Below, piece after piece: positions 13,703 to 26,365 of a DNA stretch of 64,000 bases. The stretch comes from Anaeromyxobacter soli. Its GTDB lineage: Bacteria > Myxococcota > Myxococcia > Myxococcales > Anaeromyxobacteraceae. The notes beneath the pieces were generated by a model that saw only the letters and a list, made by a program, of their open reading frames with translations, did no database searches and was not told where the DNA came from. The stretch is from the NCBI RefSeq assembly GCF_022808855.1, contig NZ_JAKZLF010000008.1, positions 17,120 to 81,119 on the forward strand, written 5' to 3'. How positions within the stretch are numbered: the stretch's first letter is position 1; each line of letters begins with the position of its first letter. Position numbers and translations under genes: made by a program.

Positions 13703-16171
13703 ATGGCCCTGTCTACCACCCCCGAGCTCCTTCGCGAGCTCGCGGTCCTCTACAACCGCGTCGCGGAGCTCGAGCGGGCCGGCGGCCTGCGGCCCGGCGA
13801 GGGCGCTCCCGAGGGCCTGCAACGGCAGGTCGGAGATCTCGACACGGGGCTCCACGCGGCGGTGGCGGCGTTCTCGGACGATCTGCTCGGCGTGCTCACG
13901 CCCGCCGGCGACATCCTCTACGTGAACGACGCCGTCGAGCGGATCGCGGGCTACCGGCCGGACGAGGTGATCGGGAAGAACGCCTGGTCGTTCGTGAGCG
14001 AGGAGGACCTCGCGAGCCTCGCGAGCGCACGCTCGACGCCGCTCGACGACGCCATCCCGATCGAGGTCAGGGTCCGCTGCGCCGACGGCCGGCTGCGCTG
14101 GCTCGAGTTCTCGGCGCGCCCCTGGCCGCGCGAGAATCCGGTCTACATCATCGCCTGCTGGCGCGACCGGGAAGGCCGGCGCGCGGCGGCCGAGGGCGGC
14201 GAGGACGCGCTGCGCCTCGACGCCGAGCTCCGCCGCGCCGCGGCGCTCGCCCGCGTGAGCCAGCTCGCGCTCGGGCTCCCGTCCGTGCAGGATCTCCTGG
14301 ACGCGGCCGCGTCGCTCGCCCCGAGCGCCCTCCAGCTCTCGGCGGGCGCGTACCTCGAGCCGGAGGGAGGCGGCCTCGCCGTCCGCGCCTCCGCTGGCGT
14401 CTCGGTCCCGCGTGGCCACGCCGTCCCGGTCGTGATGACGCTCGCCGGCCTCGCGCGCGCGGGCGGCTCGCCGGTCCACAGCTCCGACGTGGTCCGCGAC
14501 GGCCGCCTCGCGGACTCGCTCCTCGCCGCCGCCGGCGCCGGCGCCGCGCTCGCCGTCCCCGTGCGCGGGAAGGAGCGCGCCCACGGGGTCCTCCTCGTCG
14601 CCGGCCGCTCGCCGCGCCACTTCGCCTCGGACGAGATCCACTTCCTCGAGACGGTCGCGAACGTGGTGGCGACCTCCATCGACGCGCGCGCCGCGCAGGA
14701 GGCGCTCCGCGTGCGCGAGCGGCTCGCCCGCGCCGTCTTCGACCACGCGCGCGACGGGCTCGCCATCGTCGACCGCGAGGGGCGCTTCGTCGACGCGAAC
14801 GCGGCGGTGGAGCGGATCCTCGGCGCGACATTCGAGGCGCTGCGGGGGCACCGGCCCTCGGAGGTCGCCCGCACCGAGCTCGACCTCGCGGCGCGCACGC
14901 CGCGCCAGGGCGAGGCCACCGTCACGACGCCGAGCGACACCCGGCTCGTCGAGTGGGACGTGGTGCCCGACATCCAGCCCGGGGTGGCGCTCGCGGTGCT
15001 CCGCGACGTCACCTCGCGACGCGAGGTCCAGACCCGCCTCGCCCTCGCGGACCGGCTCATCTCGGTCGGCGCGCTCGCGGCGGGCGTGGCGCACGAGCTC
15101 AACACGCCGCTCGCGTACGTCGCCGCGAACCTCGAGTACCTCGCGGGCGCGGTCCCCCCGCTCGTCGCGGACCGCCCGAGCGCGGAGATCCGCGAGGCGC
15201 TCCAGGAGTCGGTGGAGGGGGTGGAGCGGCTGGGCCTCATCCTGCAGGACCTCCGCACGTTCATGCGCGCCGCGAGCGGCGCCGACGACGGCCCGGCGGA
15301 CCTCGAGGCCGTGCTCCGCTCCTCGGTGGCCATGACCTGGAACGAGATCCGGCACCGGGCGCGGCTCGAGAAGGACGTCCGCCGCGTGCCCGCGGTGCAG
15401 GGCAGCCCGGCGCGCCTCGCGCAGGTGTTCGTGAACCTGCTCGCCAACGCGGCCCAGGCCATCCCGGAGGGAGACGCGCAGTCTCACGTCATCCGCATCT
15501 CCGCCCGGGAGCTGCCCGGCCGGAACGTCGCCGTCGAGGTGGCCGACACCGGCGCCGGGATCCCGCCCGCGGTCCTCCCGCGGATCTTCGAGCCGTTCTT
15601 CACGACGAAGCCGGCGGGGCAGGGCACCGGCCTCGGCCTCAGCATCTGCCGCAGCATCGTGCAGGGCCTGGGCGGGCAGCTCGAGGTGAAGAGCACCCCG
15701 GGCAGCGGCGCCACCTTCCGGGTGGTCCTGCCGGCGGCCGAGACGGCGCCGTCGGCGTCCGTCACGGCGGGCCGCGCCGCGGCGCCGCCCCCGGTCGCGC
15801 GGAGCCGCGTGCTGGTGGTGGACGACGAGCGGCTGGTGGCGGCGTCGCTCCGGCGCGTGCTCGCGGCCGATCACGACGTGACGGTCGTGGCGTCGGCCCG
15901 CACGGCGCTCCGGCTCGTCGAGCGGGGGGAGCGGTTCGACGCGGTGCTCACGGACCTCGTCATGCCGGACATGACCGGCCTCGAGCTGCACCGCCAGCTC
16001 CTCGCGATCGCGCCCGAGCTGGACGGCCGCGTGCTGTTCATGACCGCGGGCGCGTTCACCGACGAGGCCAGGCGGGCGACGGAGATCGAGCCGGAGGCGT
16101 GCCTCGAGAAGCCGGTGCGCCTCGACGTGCTCCGCGGCGCGCTGGCGCGCGTGCTCGCGCGGCGCGAGTGA
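13703..16171 (+). CDS. Hybrid sensor histidine kinase/response regulator (PAS-GAF-PAS)
   Basis: 822 aa, no membrane helix, so cytoplasmic. Domain order: short coiled region (about 1-45), PAS (about 57-160: LLGVLTPAGDILYVNDAVERIAGY), GAF (about 180-335), PAS (about 344-440: DHARDGLAIVDREGRFVDAN), HisKA with H464 in GVAHELNTPL, HATPase with N-box NLLANAAQAI, DTGAGIPP and GTGLGLSI, then a linker and a receiver domain (about 702-820) with VVDDERL, phospho-acceptor Asp751 (LTDLVMPDMTGLEL) and KP near the end. The ligand is unknown; GAF/PAS suggest a soluble signal such as redox or gas. GGGGAGG 4 nt before the ATG at 13703 fixes the start. No cognate regulator gene is adjacent, and the receiver has no output domain, so phosphotransfer to a distant partner is likely. 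Confidence 0.92.
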   Translation: MALSTTPELLRELAVLYNRVAELERAGGLRPGEGAPEGLQRQVGDLDTGLHAAVAAFSDDLLGVLTPAGDILYVNDAVERIAGYRPDEVIGKNAWSFVSEEDLASLASARSTPLDDAIPIEVRVRCADGRLRWLEFSARPWPRENPVYIIACWRDREGRRAAAEGGEDALRLDAELRRAAALARVSQLALGLPSVQDLLDAAASLAPSALQLSAGAYLEPEGGGLAVRASAGVSVPRGHAVPVVMTLAGLARAGGSPVHSSDVVRDGRLADSLLAAAGAGAALAVPVRGKERAHGVLLVAGRSPRHFASDEIHFLETVANVVATSIDARAAQEALRVRERLARAVFDHARDGLAIVDREGRFVDANAAVERILGATFEALRGHRPSEVARTELDLAARTPRQGEATVTTPSDTRLVEWDVVPDIQPGVALAVLRDVTSRREVQTRLALADRLISVGALAAGVAHELNTPLAYVAANLEYLAGAVPPLVADRPSAEIREALQESVEGVERLGLILQDLRTFMRAASGADDGPADLEAVLRSSVAMTWNEIRHRARLEKDVRRVPAVQGSPARLAQVFVNLLANAAQAIPEGDAQSHVIRISARELPGRNVAVEVADTGAGIPPAVLPRIFEPFFTTKPAGQGTGLGLSICRSIVQGLGGQLEVKSTPGSGATFRVVLPAAETAPSASVTAGRAAAPPPVARSRVLVVDDERLVAASLRRVLAADHDVTVVASARTALRLVERGERFDAVLTDLVMPDMTGLELHRQLLAIAPELDGRVLFMTAGAFTDEARRATEIEPEACLEKPVRLDVLRGALARVLARRE

Positions 16172-16204
16172 GGGGCCCCCCGCCAGTCATCTCAGCGGGA
16201 GGGG

Positions 16205-16335
16205 CCCCGCGCAACGCGCGGGGAGGGGCGAAGCCGCTCCCGGCGGGGAACGGTCGCGAACCCGCGAAGCGGGCGCGACCGTTCACGGGCCCCGCCGAGC
16301 AGGGGTGGGGTCCCCAGCGGCTTCGCCGCTGGGGA
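16205..16335. repeat. Cluster of three intergenic hairpins
   Basis: Three strong dyads fill the 190-bp gap between the converging histidine kinase and M23 genes: 16205-16212/16216-16223 (8 bp, loop AAC), 16248-16258/16274-16284 (11 bp, enclosing 16261-16265/16269-16273 with loop GAA), and 16311-16321/16325-16335 (11 bp, loop TTC). It could act as a bidirectional terminator or be a degenerate REP/MITE-like element. Confidence 0.6.
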
Positions 16336-16361
16336 GGGGACGCAGTCCCCGTGAGATCGAC

Positions 16362-17654
16362 TCAGTTCAGCGCGACCGGCCCCGCGAGCTGGGCCCGCAG
16401 CGGCGCGATCTTCTCGCGGTAGTCCGGCAGCCACGCCGCCTGGACGGGCGCTTCGCGCGGGACCTGGATCTGCATCGGGTTCATGTACCTCCCGCCGCGC
16501 TTGACCGCGTAGTGGAGGTGCGGCCCGGTCGAGAGGCCGGTCGACCCGACGTAGCCGATGATCTGCTTCTGCGAGACCTGCCTCCCCGCCGACACCGCGA
16601 CCTGCGACATGTGGCAGTAGATGGTCTCGAGCCCGTTGCGGTGGTGCAGGATCACGCTCTTGCCGCAGCCGCCGTTCCAGCCCGCCTGCCGGACAGAGCC
16701 GTCGCCCACCGCCCAGATGGGCGTGCCGACCGGCGCGCCGTAGTCGACGCCCTCGTGGGCCCGCGTGTAGCCGAGGACCGGGTGGCGGCGCATCCCGAAC
16801 GTCGAGGTGACGTGCGCGTACTTGAGCGGTGACTTGAGGAAGCCGCGCCGCGCGCTGTTGCCCTCGTCGTCGAAGTAGCTCGTCTGGCCCGTCGGGTCGG
16901 TGTAGCGGAAGAGGCGCTTGCGGCCCGTCGCGGCGCCGTCGTACTCGGCCGCGAGGACGTCCCCGTACCGCAGGAGCTTCCCGTCGGCGTACACCTTCTC
17001 GACGAGGATCCGCATCCGGTCGCCGTTCCGGACGTCCTGGTAGAAGTCGACGTCCCAGGCGAGCACGTCCGCGGCGAGCACCGCGAGCCCGGGGTCCTCC
17101 TCGGCGCGCGCGAGCGACTCGTAGAGCGACGACTCGATGGTGACCGCCACGCGGGCGACCTCGGTCGTGAGCTCGACCGGGCGCTTCGCGCCCTCGAGCG
17201 TGCCGTCCGGGGCCCGCTCGACGATCCACTCATCCGCCGCGCCCTGCCGGTAGCTGAAGCGGTGCAGGTCGCCGTCCGCGGTGCGCTCGATGCGGAGCTG
17301 GTCGCCGGGCCGCGCCTTCCGGAAGGGGAAGTGGCCGCGGAGCGCGTCCACCACCTGGTTCACCTCCGCCGCCGCGAGGCGGAGCGAGAACAGCGCCTGG
17401 TTCAGGGTCTGGTTCTTCTGCAGCCGCACCGCGACCGTCGTGAAGCGCACCGGCTCGACCGCCGGCGTGGCCTGGGCCGACGGCCCCGGCGCCGGTTCCG
17501 CCTGGATGATCGCGGGGTTCGCTTCGGGCGGGACCGCGCGGAGCCGGCCGGCGGCGCCCACCAGGGCGACGGCGAGAATGGTGAGGAAGCCGAGCCCGGC
17601 GAGGACGGCGGGGAGACGGCGGCGGCGGGGCAGGTCGTCGGCGCGGTTCTGCAT
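16362..17654 (-). CDS. M23 family zinc metalloendopeptidase
   Basis: 430 aa. One N-terminal membrane helix (about 16-36) anchors it in the inner membrane, followed by a periplasmic Opacity/LysM-like region that starts [14 protein letters not shown]. The C-terminal LytM/M23 domain has [20 protein letters not shown] (metal ligands His and Asp in HEGVD) and [13 protein letters not shown] (HLH). It is predicted to cut peptidoglycan cross-bridges during growth or division, like MepM/YebA or SpoIIQ relatives. All zinc ligands are present, so it should be active. The adjacent PrkA operon is transcribed in the same direction but 136 bp separates them, so no operon is claimed. Confidence 0.9.
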   Translation of the reverse strand: MQNRADDLPRRRRLPAVLAGLGFLTILAVALVGAAGRLRAVPPEANPAIIQAEPAPGPSAQATPAVEPVRFTTVAVRLQKNQTLNQALFSLRLAAAEVNQVVDALRGHFPFRKARPGDQLRIERTADGDLHRFSYRQGAADEWIVERAPDGTLEGAKRPVELTTEVARVAVTIESSLYESLARAEEDPGLAVLAADVLAWDVDFYQDVRNGDRMRILVEKVYADGKLLRYGDVLAAEYDGAATGRKRLFRYTDPTGQTSYFDDEGNSARRGFLKSPLKYAHVTSTFGMRRHPVLGYTRAHEGVDYGAPVGTPIWAVGDGSVRQAGWNGGCGKSVILHHRNGLETIYCHMSQVAVSAGRQVSQKQIIGYVGSTGLSTGPHLHYAVKRGGRYMNPMQIQVPREAPVQAAWLPDYREKIAPLRAQLAGPVALN

Positions 17655-17790
17655 CGGCCGGCAATGTAGCAGCAGGTCCGGCGGATCAGAAATCCCGGTG
17701 TTGGGCGTGTGGGAGTGGGTACGTCGGGTGCCGGGCCGCTACCGGGCGGGGAGCGCTGCCGCGCCGCGTCGGAGCGGCCGCCGGCCGGGG

Positions 17791-19281
<1,491 letters not shown>

Positions 19282-19289
19282 GCCGTCCC

Positions 19290-20396
19290 CTAGTTCCCGG
19301 TCCCGAGGAACGTCTTGATGGAGCCGTAGATCCCGTCCTTGTCGGCGATCTCCGAGAGCGCCACGTTGTCGTGCGCGCCGATGGCGTCCTTCAGGTCCTT
19401 GATGAACTGGCCGGAGCCGTACGGGCTCTCGACCTGCCCGTACGCGAACAGGTTCACGGCGGGCAGGATGCGGTTCTGGAGCAGGTCCACGCAGAGCCGG
19501 GTGTCGTCCGCGCTCCAGTTGTCTCCGTCGGAGAAGTGGAAGGGGTAGACGTTCCAGCTCCCCGGCGAGTACTCGCTCTCGATCATCTCCAGCGCGAGCT
19601 TGTACGCGGACGAGATCATCGTCCCGCCCGACTCGCGCGTGTGGAAGAACGTGTCGCGGTCGACCTCGCGCGCGACGGCGTCGTGGATGATGTAGCGGGT
19701 CTCGAGGCCCTTGTAGTGCTTGCGCAGCCAGGTGTCGATCCAGAAGGACTCGATGCGGACGATCTCCTTCTGCTCGTCGCCCATCGATCCCGACACGTCC
19801 ATCATGTAGATGACGACGGCGTTCGTCTCCGGGAGCGGCACCTGCTTCCAGCTCCGGTAGCGCCGGTCCTCGCGCACCGGGACGATGAGCGGCTTCCGCC
19901 AGTTGTACGAGCCGCTCGCGATCTGCCGCCGCAGCGCCTGCTTGTAGGTGCGCTTGAAGTGGCGCAGCGACTCGGGCCCGGCCGGCGCGACGCCCGTGTA
20001 CTTGAGCTTCGTCGCGACGATCCGGTCCTTGCCCTTCGGCTGGATGCGGGGGAGGGAGAGCTCCTCGCCGAGGATGTCGGCGAGCTCCTCGAGCGAGACG
20101 TCCACCTCGAGGATGTGCTGCCCCTCGCCCTGGCCGGCCTGCCCGGAGCCGGGCTGCCCGTCCCCGGGCGAGAGCGGATCGCCCGGCTCGCCCTCGCCCT
20201 GGCCCACCCCGCCCTGCGACCGCTCGCCGAACACGAAGTGGGGGATGTCGATGGTCGGGACGGGGATGGTGATGAACTCCTTCCCCTTCTTGCCGATCAT
20301 CTCTCCCTTCTGGACGTACTTCTTCAGGTTCCGCTTGATGCGGCCGCGGATGATGTCGCGGAAGCGGGCGTGGTCCTGCTTGATCTTGAGTGTCAT
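19290..20396 (-). CDS. yeaH: DUF444/YeaH family protein
   Basis: 368 aa. The N-terminus ([21 protein letters not shown]) and the middle Gly/Gln-rich linker (about 90-130) are typical of DUF444. The C-terminal half is a von Willebrand A-like domain: MMDVSGSM (MIDAS DVSGS), [11 protein letters not shown] and FSDGDNW. Proteins of this family always sit between prkA and spoVR and are thought to act with the PrkA kinase; a substrate or adaptor function is likely but unproved. The ATG at 20396 is chosen because homologues start close to this DHARF segment. Confidence 0.94.
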   Translation of the reverse strand: MTLKIKQDHARFRDIIRGRIKRNLKKYVQKGEMIGKKGKEFITIPVPTIDIPHFVFGERSQGGVGQGEGEPGDPLSPGDGQPGSGQAGQGEGQHILEVDVSLEELADILGEELSLPRIQPKGKDRIVATKLKYTGVAPAGPESLRHFKRTYKQALRRQIASGSYNWRKPLIVPVREDRRYRSWKQVPLPETNAVVIYMMDVSGSMGDEQKEIVRIESFWIDTWLRKHYKGLETRYIIHDAVAREVDRDTFFHTRESGGTMISSAYKLALEMIESEYSPGSWNVYPFHFSDGDNWSADDTRLCVDLLQNRILPAVNLFAYGQVESPYGSGQFIKDLKDAIGAHDNVALSEIADKDGIYGSIKTFLGTGN

Positions 20397-20440
20397 GCGC
20401 CGACCACGCTCCTCGCCCGCGCTCCGGGCCCCGCTGCTGG

Positions 20441-22513
<2,073 letters not shown>

Positions 22514-22643
22514 GCGTGCCCTCGAGCTTGCGCCGCCCGAGTTGCGGCGGCTCAAGGGAGCATAAGGTCCGGCGAGGCGCGCTGCAGAGACGCAGGGCCC
22601 CGCGCGCGCCGAGGACTCCCGGGTGGGGAGCGGCCGCGCGCGC

Positions 22644-23681
22644 TCAGCGCGCGCCGCGCTTGAAGAACTCCACCTGCCAGCGCTGCACGGCCGCGTTGTG
22701 GCAGGCGAGGTCGGGGCAGAAGACGTGCGAGCCGTCGTTGCGCGAGACGAAGTAGAGATCCTTGCACTGCGCGGGCGCGAGGACCGCGCGGAGCGCTGCG
22801 GCTCCCGCGCTGGCGATCGGCCCGGGGGGCAGGCCCGCGGTCGTGTACGTGTTGTACGGATGGGGCGTGAGGAGGTCCGCGCGGGTGATGTTCTTCGACC
22901 ATCGCCCCGTCCGGAGCATCGTCGCGTACATCACGGTGGGGTCCGTCTGGAGCGGCATCCCGATGCGCAGCCGGTTCAGGAACACGCACGCGATCCGCGG
23001 CCGCTCGTCCACGCGTCCGGTCTCCTTCTCGACGATGGAGGCGAGCGTCGCGACGCGCCCCTCGTCGAGCGCGATCCCGGGGGCCCGGAGCGCGTGCGCC
23101 TTCCGGTACTCGTCGTCGAAGCGAGCGACCATCGCCTCGGCGATGGCGCGCGCCGAGGACCCCCTCGCGAAGCTGTACGTATCGGGGAAGAGGAACCCTT
23201 CCAGGCTGGCGTACGGCACGCCCAGCGCCCGCGCGACCGCCGGGTCGCGTGCCACGGCGAGGAACTCGGCCTCGCTCGCCAGCCCGCTGCGGGCCACGAT
23301 CGCCGCGATCTCCTCGGCGCGGAGCCCCTCGGGCACGGTGAACCGGTACAGCTTCACCTCGCCTCGGAAGACGCGCTCGATGACCTCGTCGGGCCGGAGC
23401 GGCCCCGCGAACGCGTACTCGCCGGCGCGGAAGGTGCGCCGGTCCCGCTTCACGAACCGAAAATAGCGCCACGCCACCCGCTCGTCGGAGAGCACGCCCG
23501 CCTGCGCCAGCGCGCGGATCACGGCGCGCGCGCTCGAGCCGGGGGGCACCACGACGACCTTCTCGTCGGGGCCGCCGTACGGCGTCTCGCGGAAGACGGT
23601 CACGTCGCGCCAGGCGAGGGCCGCCATCGCGGCGGCGGCGACGAGCGCGACGAGGACGACGGCGAGGACGAACCGCTTCAA
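22644..23681 (-). CDS. mltG: Endolytic murein transglycosylase MltG
   Basis: 345 aa with an N-terminal membrane helix (about 3-25) and the YceG/MltG domain: LysM-like [27 protein letters not shown], the catalytic Glu in [18 protein letters not shown] and the ending [17 protein letters not shown]. It terminates growing glycan strands in the periplasm by cleaving beta-1,4 bonds. The TTG start overlaps the ruvX stop as TTGA with GGAGG 5 nt before it. Coupling of ruvX with mltG is a common arrangement. The last 40 residues with three cysteines follow the conserved [12 protein letters not shown] motif. Confidence 0.94.
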   Translation of the reverse strand: MKRFVLAVVLVALVAAAAMAALAWRDVTVFRETPYGGPDEKVVVVPPGSSARAVIRALAQAGVLSDERVAWRYFRFVKRDRRTFRAGEYAFAGPLRPDEVIERVFRGEVKLYRFTVPEGLRAEEIAAIVARSGLASEAEFLAVARDPAVARALGVPYASLEGFLFPDTYSFARGSSARAIAEAMVARFDDEYRKAHALRAPGIALDEGRVATLASIVEKETGRVDERPRIACVFLNRLRIGMPLQTDPTVMYATMLRTGRWSKNITRADLLTPHPYNTYTTAGLPPGPIASAGAAALRAVLAPAQCKDLYFVSRNDGSHVFCPDLACHNAAVQRWQVEFFKRGAR

Positions 23682-24091
23682 GCCTGCCTCCGATCGAGCC
23701 AGCCCTGCAGGATGATCGCCGCCGCCTCGGCGTCGACGCGCGCGCGGACGTCCCGCGACGAGAACCCCTGGTCGCGCAGCCTCGACTCGGCCTCGAACGA
23801 GGAGAGCCGCTCGTCGAAGAGCTCGACCGGCACGCCGGCCGCGCGCCCGAGCTCCGCGGCGAACGCCCGCGCGTGGCGGGCCTCCGGTCCTTCGGTCCCG
23901 TCCATGTTGAGCGGGAGCCCGACGACCGCGGCCTCGACCTCCCACTCCCGCATGGCGGCGAGGATGGCGGAGAGGTCGGCCTCGCGCGATCGGTGCTGGA
24001 CGACGGAGAGCGGCCGCGCAGTGCGGAGCACGTCGTCGGCGAGGGCGAGGCCGATCCGGGCGCGGCCCAGGTCCAGGCCGAGGTAGCGCAT
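23678..24091 (-). CDS. ruvX: RuvX/YqgF pre-16S rRNA nuclease
   Basis: 137 aa. The RNase H-like fold shows GLDLGRARIGLALAD (catalytic Asp7), VVGLPLNMDG, FDERLSS (catalytic Glu) and DAEAAAIILQGWLD (catalytic Asp). The family processes the 5' end of 16S rRNA and was formerly described as a putative Holliday junction resolvase. A TAGATT box (24099-24104) ends 7 nt before the ATG and no Shine-Dalgarno is visible, suggesting a leaderless mRNA. The gene is coupled to mltG. Confidence 0.93.
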   Translation of the reverse strand: MRYLGLDLGRARIGLALADDVLRTARPLSVVQHRSREADLSAILAAMREWEVEAAVVGLPLNMDGTEGPEARHARAFAAELGRAAGVPVELFDERLSSFEAESRLRDQGFSSRDVRARVDAEAAAIILQGWLDRRQA

Positions 24092-24098
24092 CGCGCGG

Positions 24099-24104
24099 AA
24101 TCTA
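24099..24104 (-). promoter_or_regulatory. -10 box 7 nt before ruvX ATG
   Basis: TAGATT on the minus strand is identical to the tRNA-Asn -10 box. Only a weak TTACGG (24122-24127) stands 17 bp upstream as -35. The transcript would begin about at the ATG. Confidence 0.4.
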
Positions 24105-24206
24105 GGCGCCGACCGGGCGTGCCGTAAAGGCCGGAGCGCGGCCGAGGGGAACGCGGCGCGGACCCGCGAGGTGCGTGGAAGTGCGCGGAACCACGGCGCA
24201 GCGGGG

Positions 24207-24222
24207 TGGCACGCGCCGCGCT
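24207..24222 (+). promoter_or_regulatory. Candidate sigma-54 promoter
   Basis: TGGCACG-CGCC-GCGCT has a perfect -24 half and keeps the GC of the -12 half at the right spacing. It is 58 bp before the ATG at 24281. Sigma-54 promoters are frequent in myxobacteria. No enhancer-binding protein gene is adjacent. Confidence 0.4.
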
Positions 24223-24280
24223 GTGGGGGGCGACGCCGGCGCGCTCCTGACCTCGCCGGCCCCAGGAAAGGATCTCACAC

Positions 24281-25210
24281 ATGATCTCCGCCGCCAGCTC
24301 CGGCTCCGCCCCGTCCGCCGCGCCCGTCTTGACCCCACCGCTGGAGGAGGCGCGGTCCTCCTCGCTGCACGCCGCGGCCGGCGCCGCCGTGCGCGGCCTC
24401 GCCGAGCTCGCGATCGAGACCCTGGTCCCCCAGGCCGCCCGGACCACGAAGGCGAAGCGCACGAGGAGCTCCGCCGCGCGGCGCTCCACCGCCTCGCGCT
24501 CCTCGAGCGCGGGCTACGCGAAGAAGACGTCCAGCTCCACCGCGTCGTCGAGGTCGTCGTCCTCGAAGACGACGGCCGGCGACCCGTTCGCCTTCCTCGA
24601 CGACCCCAGGCTCTCGCTCGAGGAGAAGCTGATGCGCCTCCTCGCGCAGCTCAACGCCCGGTACGAGGAGGAGATGAAGCAGCACATGGACGTCCTCGCG
24701 GGCAGGTCGTCCTCCGCGAGCAAGTCCGGGTCCACGGGCGGGACCTCCGGGACGAAGAAGAAGAAGGGCGGGATCTTCGGCGCGCTCGCGTCGGTGGTGA
24801 AGAAGATCGTCCCCGGCGCGGGCCAGCTCGTCGACATCCTGAAGGACAAGACCTTCCAGGCCGCGCTGAAGAAGCTCGGCGGGCCGGTGCTCGCGGCGGG
24901 CGCCACCGCCCTCGGGTTCCCCGCGCTCGCGCCGGTGCTCATGAAGATCGGGCCCGACCTCGCGAGCGGCGCCGTCGACCTCGCGAAGGCCCTCGACGCC
25001 GAGATGAAGTCGTCGAGCGGAGGCTCAACCGCGTCGGGGTCGTCGAGCACGGCGGACGGCGAGAGCGCGCTCTCCCAGAGCGAGCAGCAGCTCGAGCTCA
25101 TGAAGCTCCAGCAGCTCCAGGAGAAGCAGAAGGAGATGTTCAACCTCGTGTCCTCGATCTTCCGCATGCAGCACGAGACCCGGTCTTCCATCATCGGGAA
25201 CCTCCGCTAG
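24281..25210 (+). CDS. Putative secreted/translocator-like protein
   Basis: 309 aa, unrecognised. The first 100 residues are Ser/Ala/Thr-rich and disordered with no Sec signal peptide. Next are a helix (LSLEEKLMRLLAQLNARYEEEMKQ, about 106-125), a Ser/Gly/Lys linker (KKKKGG), an amphipathic/hydrophobic segment (about 163-230: GGPVLAAGATALGFPALAPVLM), and a Gln/Leu-rich C-terminal coiled coil. That order (disordered N-terminus, hydrophobic middle, coiled coil) resembles type III translocators or amphipathic effectors. The next gene, 10 bp away, looks like a class II type III chaperone, which strengthens the idea. Sequence identity to known translocators is not evident. Confidence 0.6.
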   Translation: MISAASSGSAPSAAPVLTPPLEEARSSSLHAAAGAAVRGLAELAIETLVPQAARTTKAKRTRSSAARRSTASRSSSAGYAKKTSSSTASSRSSSSKTTAGDPFAFLDDPRLSLEEKLMRLLAQLNARYEEEMKQHMDVLAGRSSSASKSGSTGGTSGTKKKKGGIFGALASVVKKIVPGAGQLVDILKDKTFQAALKKLGGPVLAAGATALGFPALAPVLMKIGPDLASGAVDLAKALDAEMKSSSGGSTASGSSSTADGESALSQSEQQLELMKLQQLQEKQKEMFNLVSSIFRMQHETRSSIIGNLR

Positions 25211-25220
25211 GAGCCGCGCC

Positions 25221-25637
25221 ATGAACGTCATCGAGGGAACGGAGCAGGGGACGCTCGCGGAGCTGCAGGGGATCCCGCCGGACGTCGGCGACGCCATCGC
25301 CTGCCTCGCGGAGGCGGAGCTCGAGGCGGGACGGGTGGAGACCGCGCGCGCGATCCTCGAAGGGCTCGTCGTCACGAACCACGAGGACGCCGGCGCGTGG
25401 GCGCTCCTCTCCCAGGCGCACAGGCGCCTCGGCCAGCCGCTCGCCGCGCGGTTCTGCGCCGAGGTGGCGACGAAGCTCGCCCCGGCCGATCCGTTCGTCC
25501 GGCTGACGCGCGCCGAGAGCCTGCTCGCGACGCCGGGTGCCGACAGGGCGGAGGCGTGCGCGGAGCTGCGCGCGGTCGCCAGCGACGTCGAGGTGGGGGA
25601 GCGGGCCACGGCGCTGCTGGGCGCGCTCTCGCAGTGA
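25221..25637 (+). CDS. TPR protein, SycD/LcrH chaperone-like
   Basis: 138 aa, all helical. Three TPR-like units cover about 25-125: AIACLAEAELEAGRVETARA, DAGAWALLSQAHRRLGQPLA and PFVRLTRAESLLATPGADRA, the size and repeat number of class II type III secretion chaperones (SycD/LcrH/IpgC) that bind two hydrophobic translocators. It directly follows the secreted-like gene, with AGGAG near the end of that gene serving as ribosome site. Alternatively it is a general TPR protein. No needle, ATPase or export-gate genes are nearby. Confidence 0.65.
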   Translation: MNVIEGTEQGTLAELQGIPPDVGDAIACLAEAELEAGRVETARAILEGLVVTNHEDAGAWALLSQAHRRLGQPLAARFCAEVATKLAPADPFVRLTRAESLLATPGADRAEACAELRAVASDVEVGERATALLGALSQ

Positions 25638-25704
25638 AGGGCGGCCCCTCCGCCCCGGGACCTCCAGAGTCCACTTCCTGGCGGCGGATCCGGAGCGCGT
25701 TCGC

Positions 25705-25734
25705 TTGACGATTCGCGGGTGTTTCGGGGATATT
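25705..25734 (+). promoter_or_regulatory. Candidate cspA promoter
   Basis: TTGACG (25705-25710) and GATATT (25729-25734) are 18 bp apart. Transcription would start near 25741, leaving a leader of about 75 nt before cspA. Confidence 0.5.
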
Positions 25735-25771
25735 TCGCGCCCAGGCTGGGGGGTCCGCGCCACCCTGCCGC

Positions 25772-25792
25772 CCGGACCGACGGTCGGTCCGG
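25772..25792 (+). promoter_or_regulatory. Hairpin in cspA 5' leader
   Basis: Perfect 9-bp stem (25772-25780 with 25784-25792) with loop CGG, ending 24 nt before the cspA ATG. Leader structures control translation of other cold-shock mRNAs; here a role is inferred from position only. Confidence 0.35.
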
Positions 25793-25816
25793 TGACAGGA
25801 CGAAGGAAGAGAAGCG

Positions 25817-26017
25817 ATGGCGATCGGCACCGTGAAGTGGTTCAACGACGCGAAGGGCTACGGGTTCATCTCGCAGGAGGGCGGGGAGGACGTCTTCGTC
25901 CACCACAGCGCCATCGAGATGGACGGGTTTCGCACCCTGAAGGAGGGTGAGCGCGTCGAGTTCGACGTGACCCAGGGCCCCAAGGGGCTTCAGGCAGCCA
26001 ACGTCCGGAGGCAGTAA
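25817..26017 (+). CDS. cspA: Cold-shock protein CspA family
   Basis: 66 aa, one cold-shock domain. RNP1 reads KGYGFIS (13-19) and RNP2 VFVHHS (about 30-35); the full aromatic nucleic-acid-binding face (W8, F9, F17, F31) is present. It binds single-stranded RNA/DNA and melts mRNA structure. The ribosome site GAAGGAAGAG precedes the ATG. The leader contains a strong hairpin and an inverted repeat follows the stop. The next gene is infA, another OB-fold translation factor. Confidence 0.96.
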   Translation: MAIGTVKWFNDAKGYGFISQEGGEDVFVHHSAIEMDGFRTLKEGERVEFDVTQGPKGLQAANVRRQ

Positions 26018-26039
26018 GACCGGGCCTCCTGCGACGATC

Positions 26040-26067
26040 GAGCGGCCTCGGGTCACCGGGGCCGCTC
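26040..26067 (+). terminator. Hairpin between cspA and infA
   Basis: Perfect 8-bp inverted repeat (26040-26047 with 26060-26067) with 12-base loop, 22 nt after the cspA stop. No U-tract. Either a terminator for cspA or an element in a cspA-infA transcript. Confidence 0.35.
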
Positions 26068-26110
26068 GCGCTTCTGGCGCGGGCCGCGGCAACGAACGAG
26101 AAGGGACTGA

Positions 26111-26332
26111 ATGAGCGAGAAGGAAGCCGGCATCGAGGTGCAGGGGACGGTCGAGGAGGCCCTCGCCGGCGGCATGTATCGCGTCAAGGTGGACCAGGGC
26201 CCGACCGTGCTCGCGTACGCCTCGGGGAAGATGAAGAAGTTCCACATCCGCATCATCCCGGGCGACCGGGTCAAGCTCGAGCTGTCGCCGTACGACCTCA
26301 CGCGCGGACGCATCACCTACCGCGACAAGTGA
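26111..26332 (+). CDS. infA: Translation initiation factor IF-1
   Basis: 73 aa with the S1/OB fold: [29 protein letters not shown], then [26 protein letters not shown]. The C-terminal motif [13 protein letters not shown] is the standard IF-1 ending. It binds the 30S A-site during initiation. The divergent first 12 residues and replacement of the usual HISGKMR by YASGKMKK indicate an IF-1 paralogue; myxobacteria may hold more than one infA. Confidence 0.93.
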   Translation: MSEKEAGIEVQGTVEEALAGGMYRVKVDQGPTVLAYASGKMKKFHIRIIPGDRVKLELSPYDLTRGRITYRDK

Positions 26333-26365
26333 CCGGCGCGGCGGCGCCGCGCCGCGCGGTGCCCG

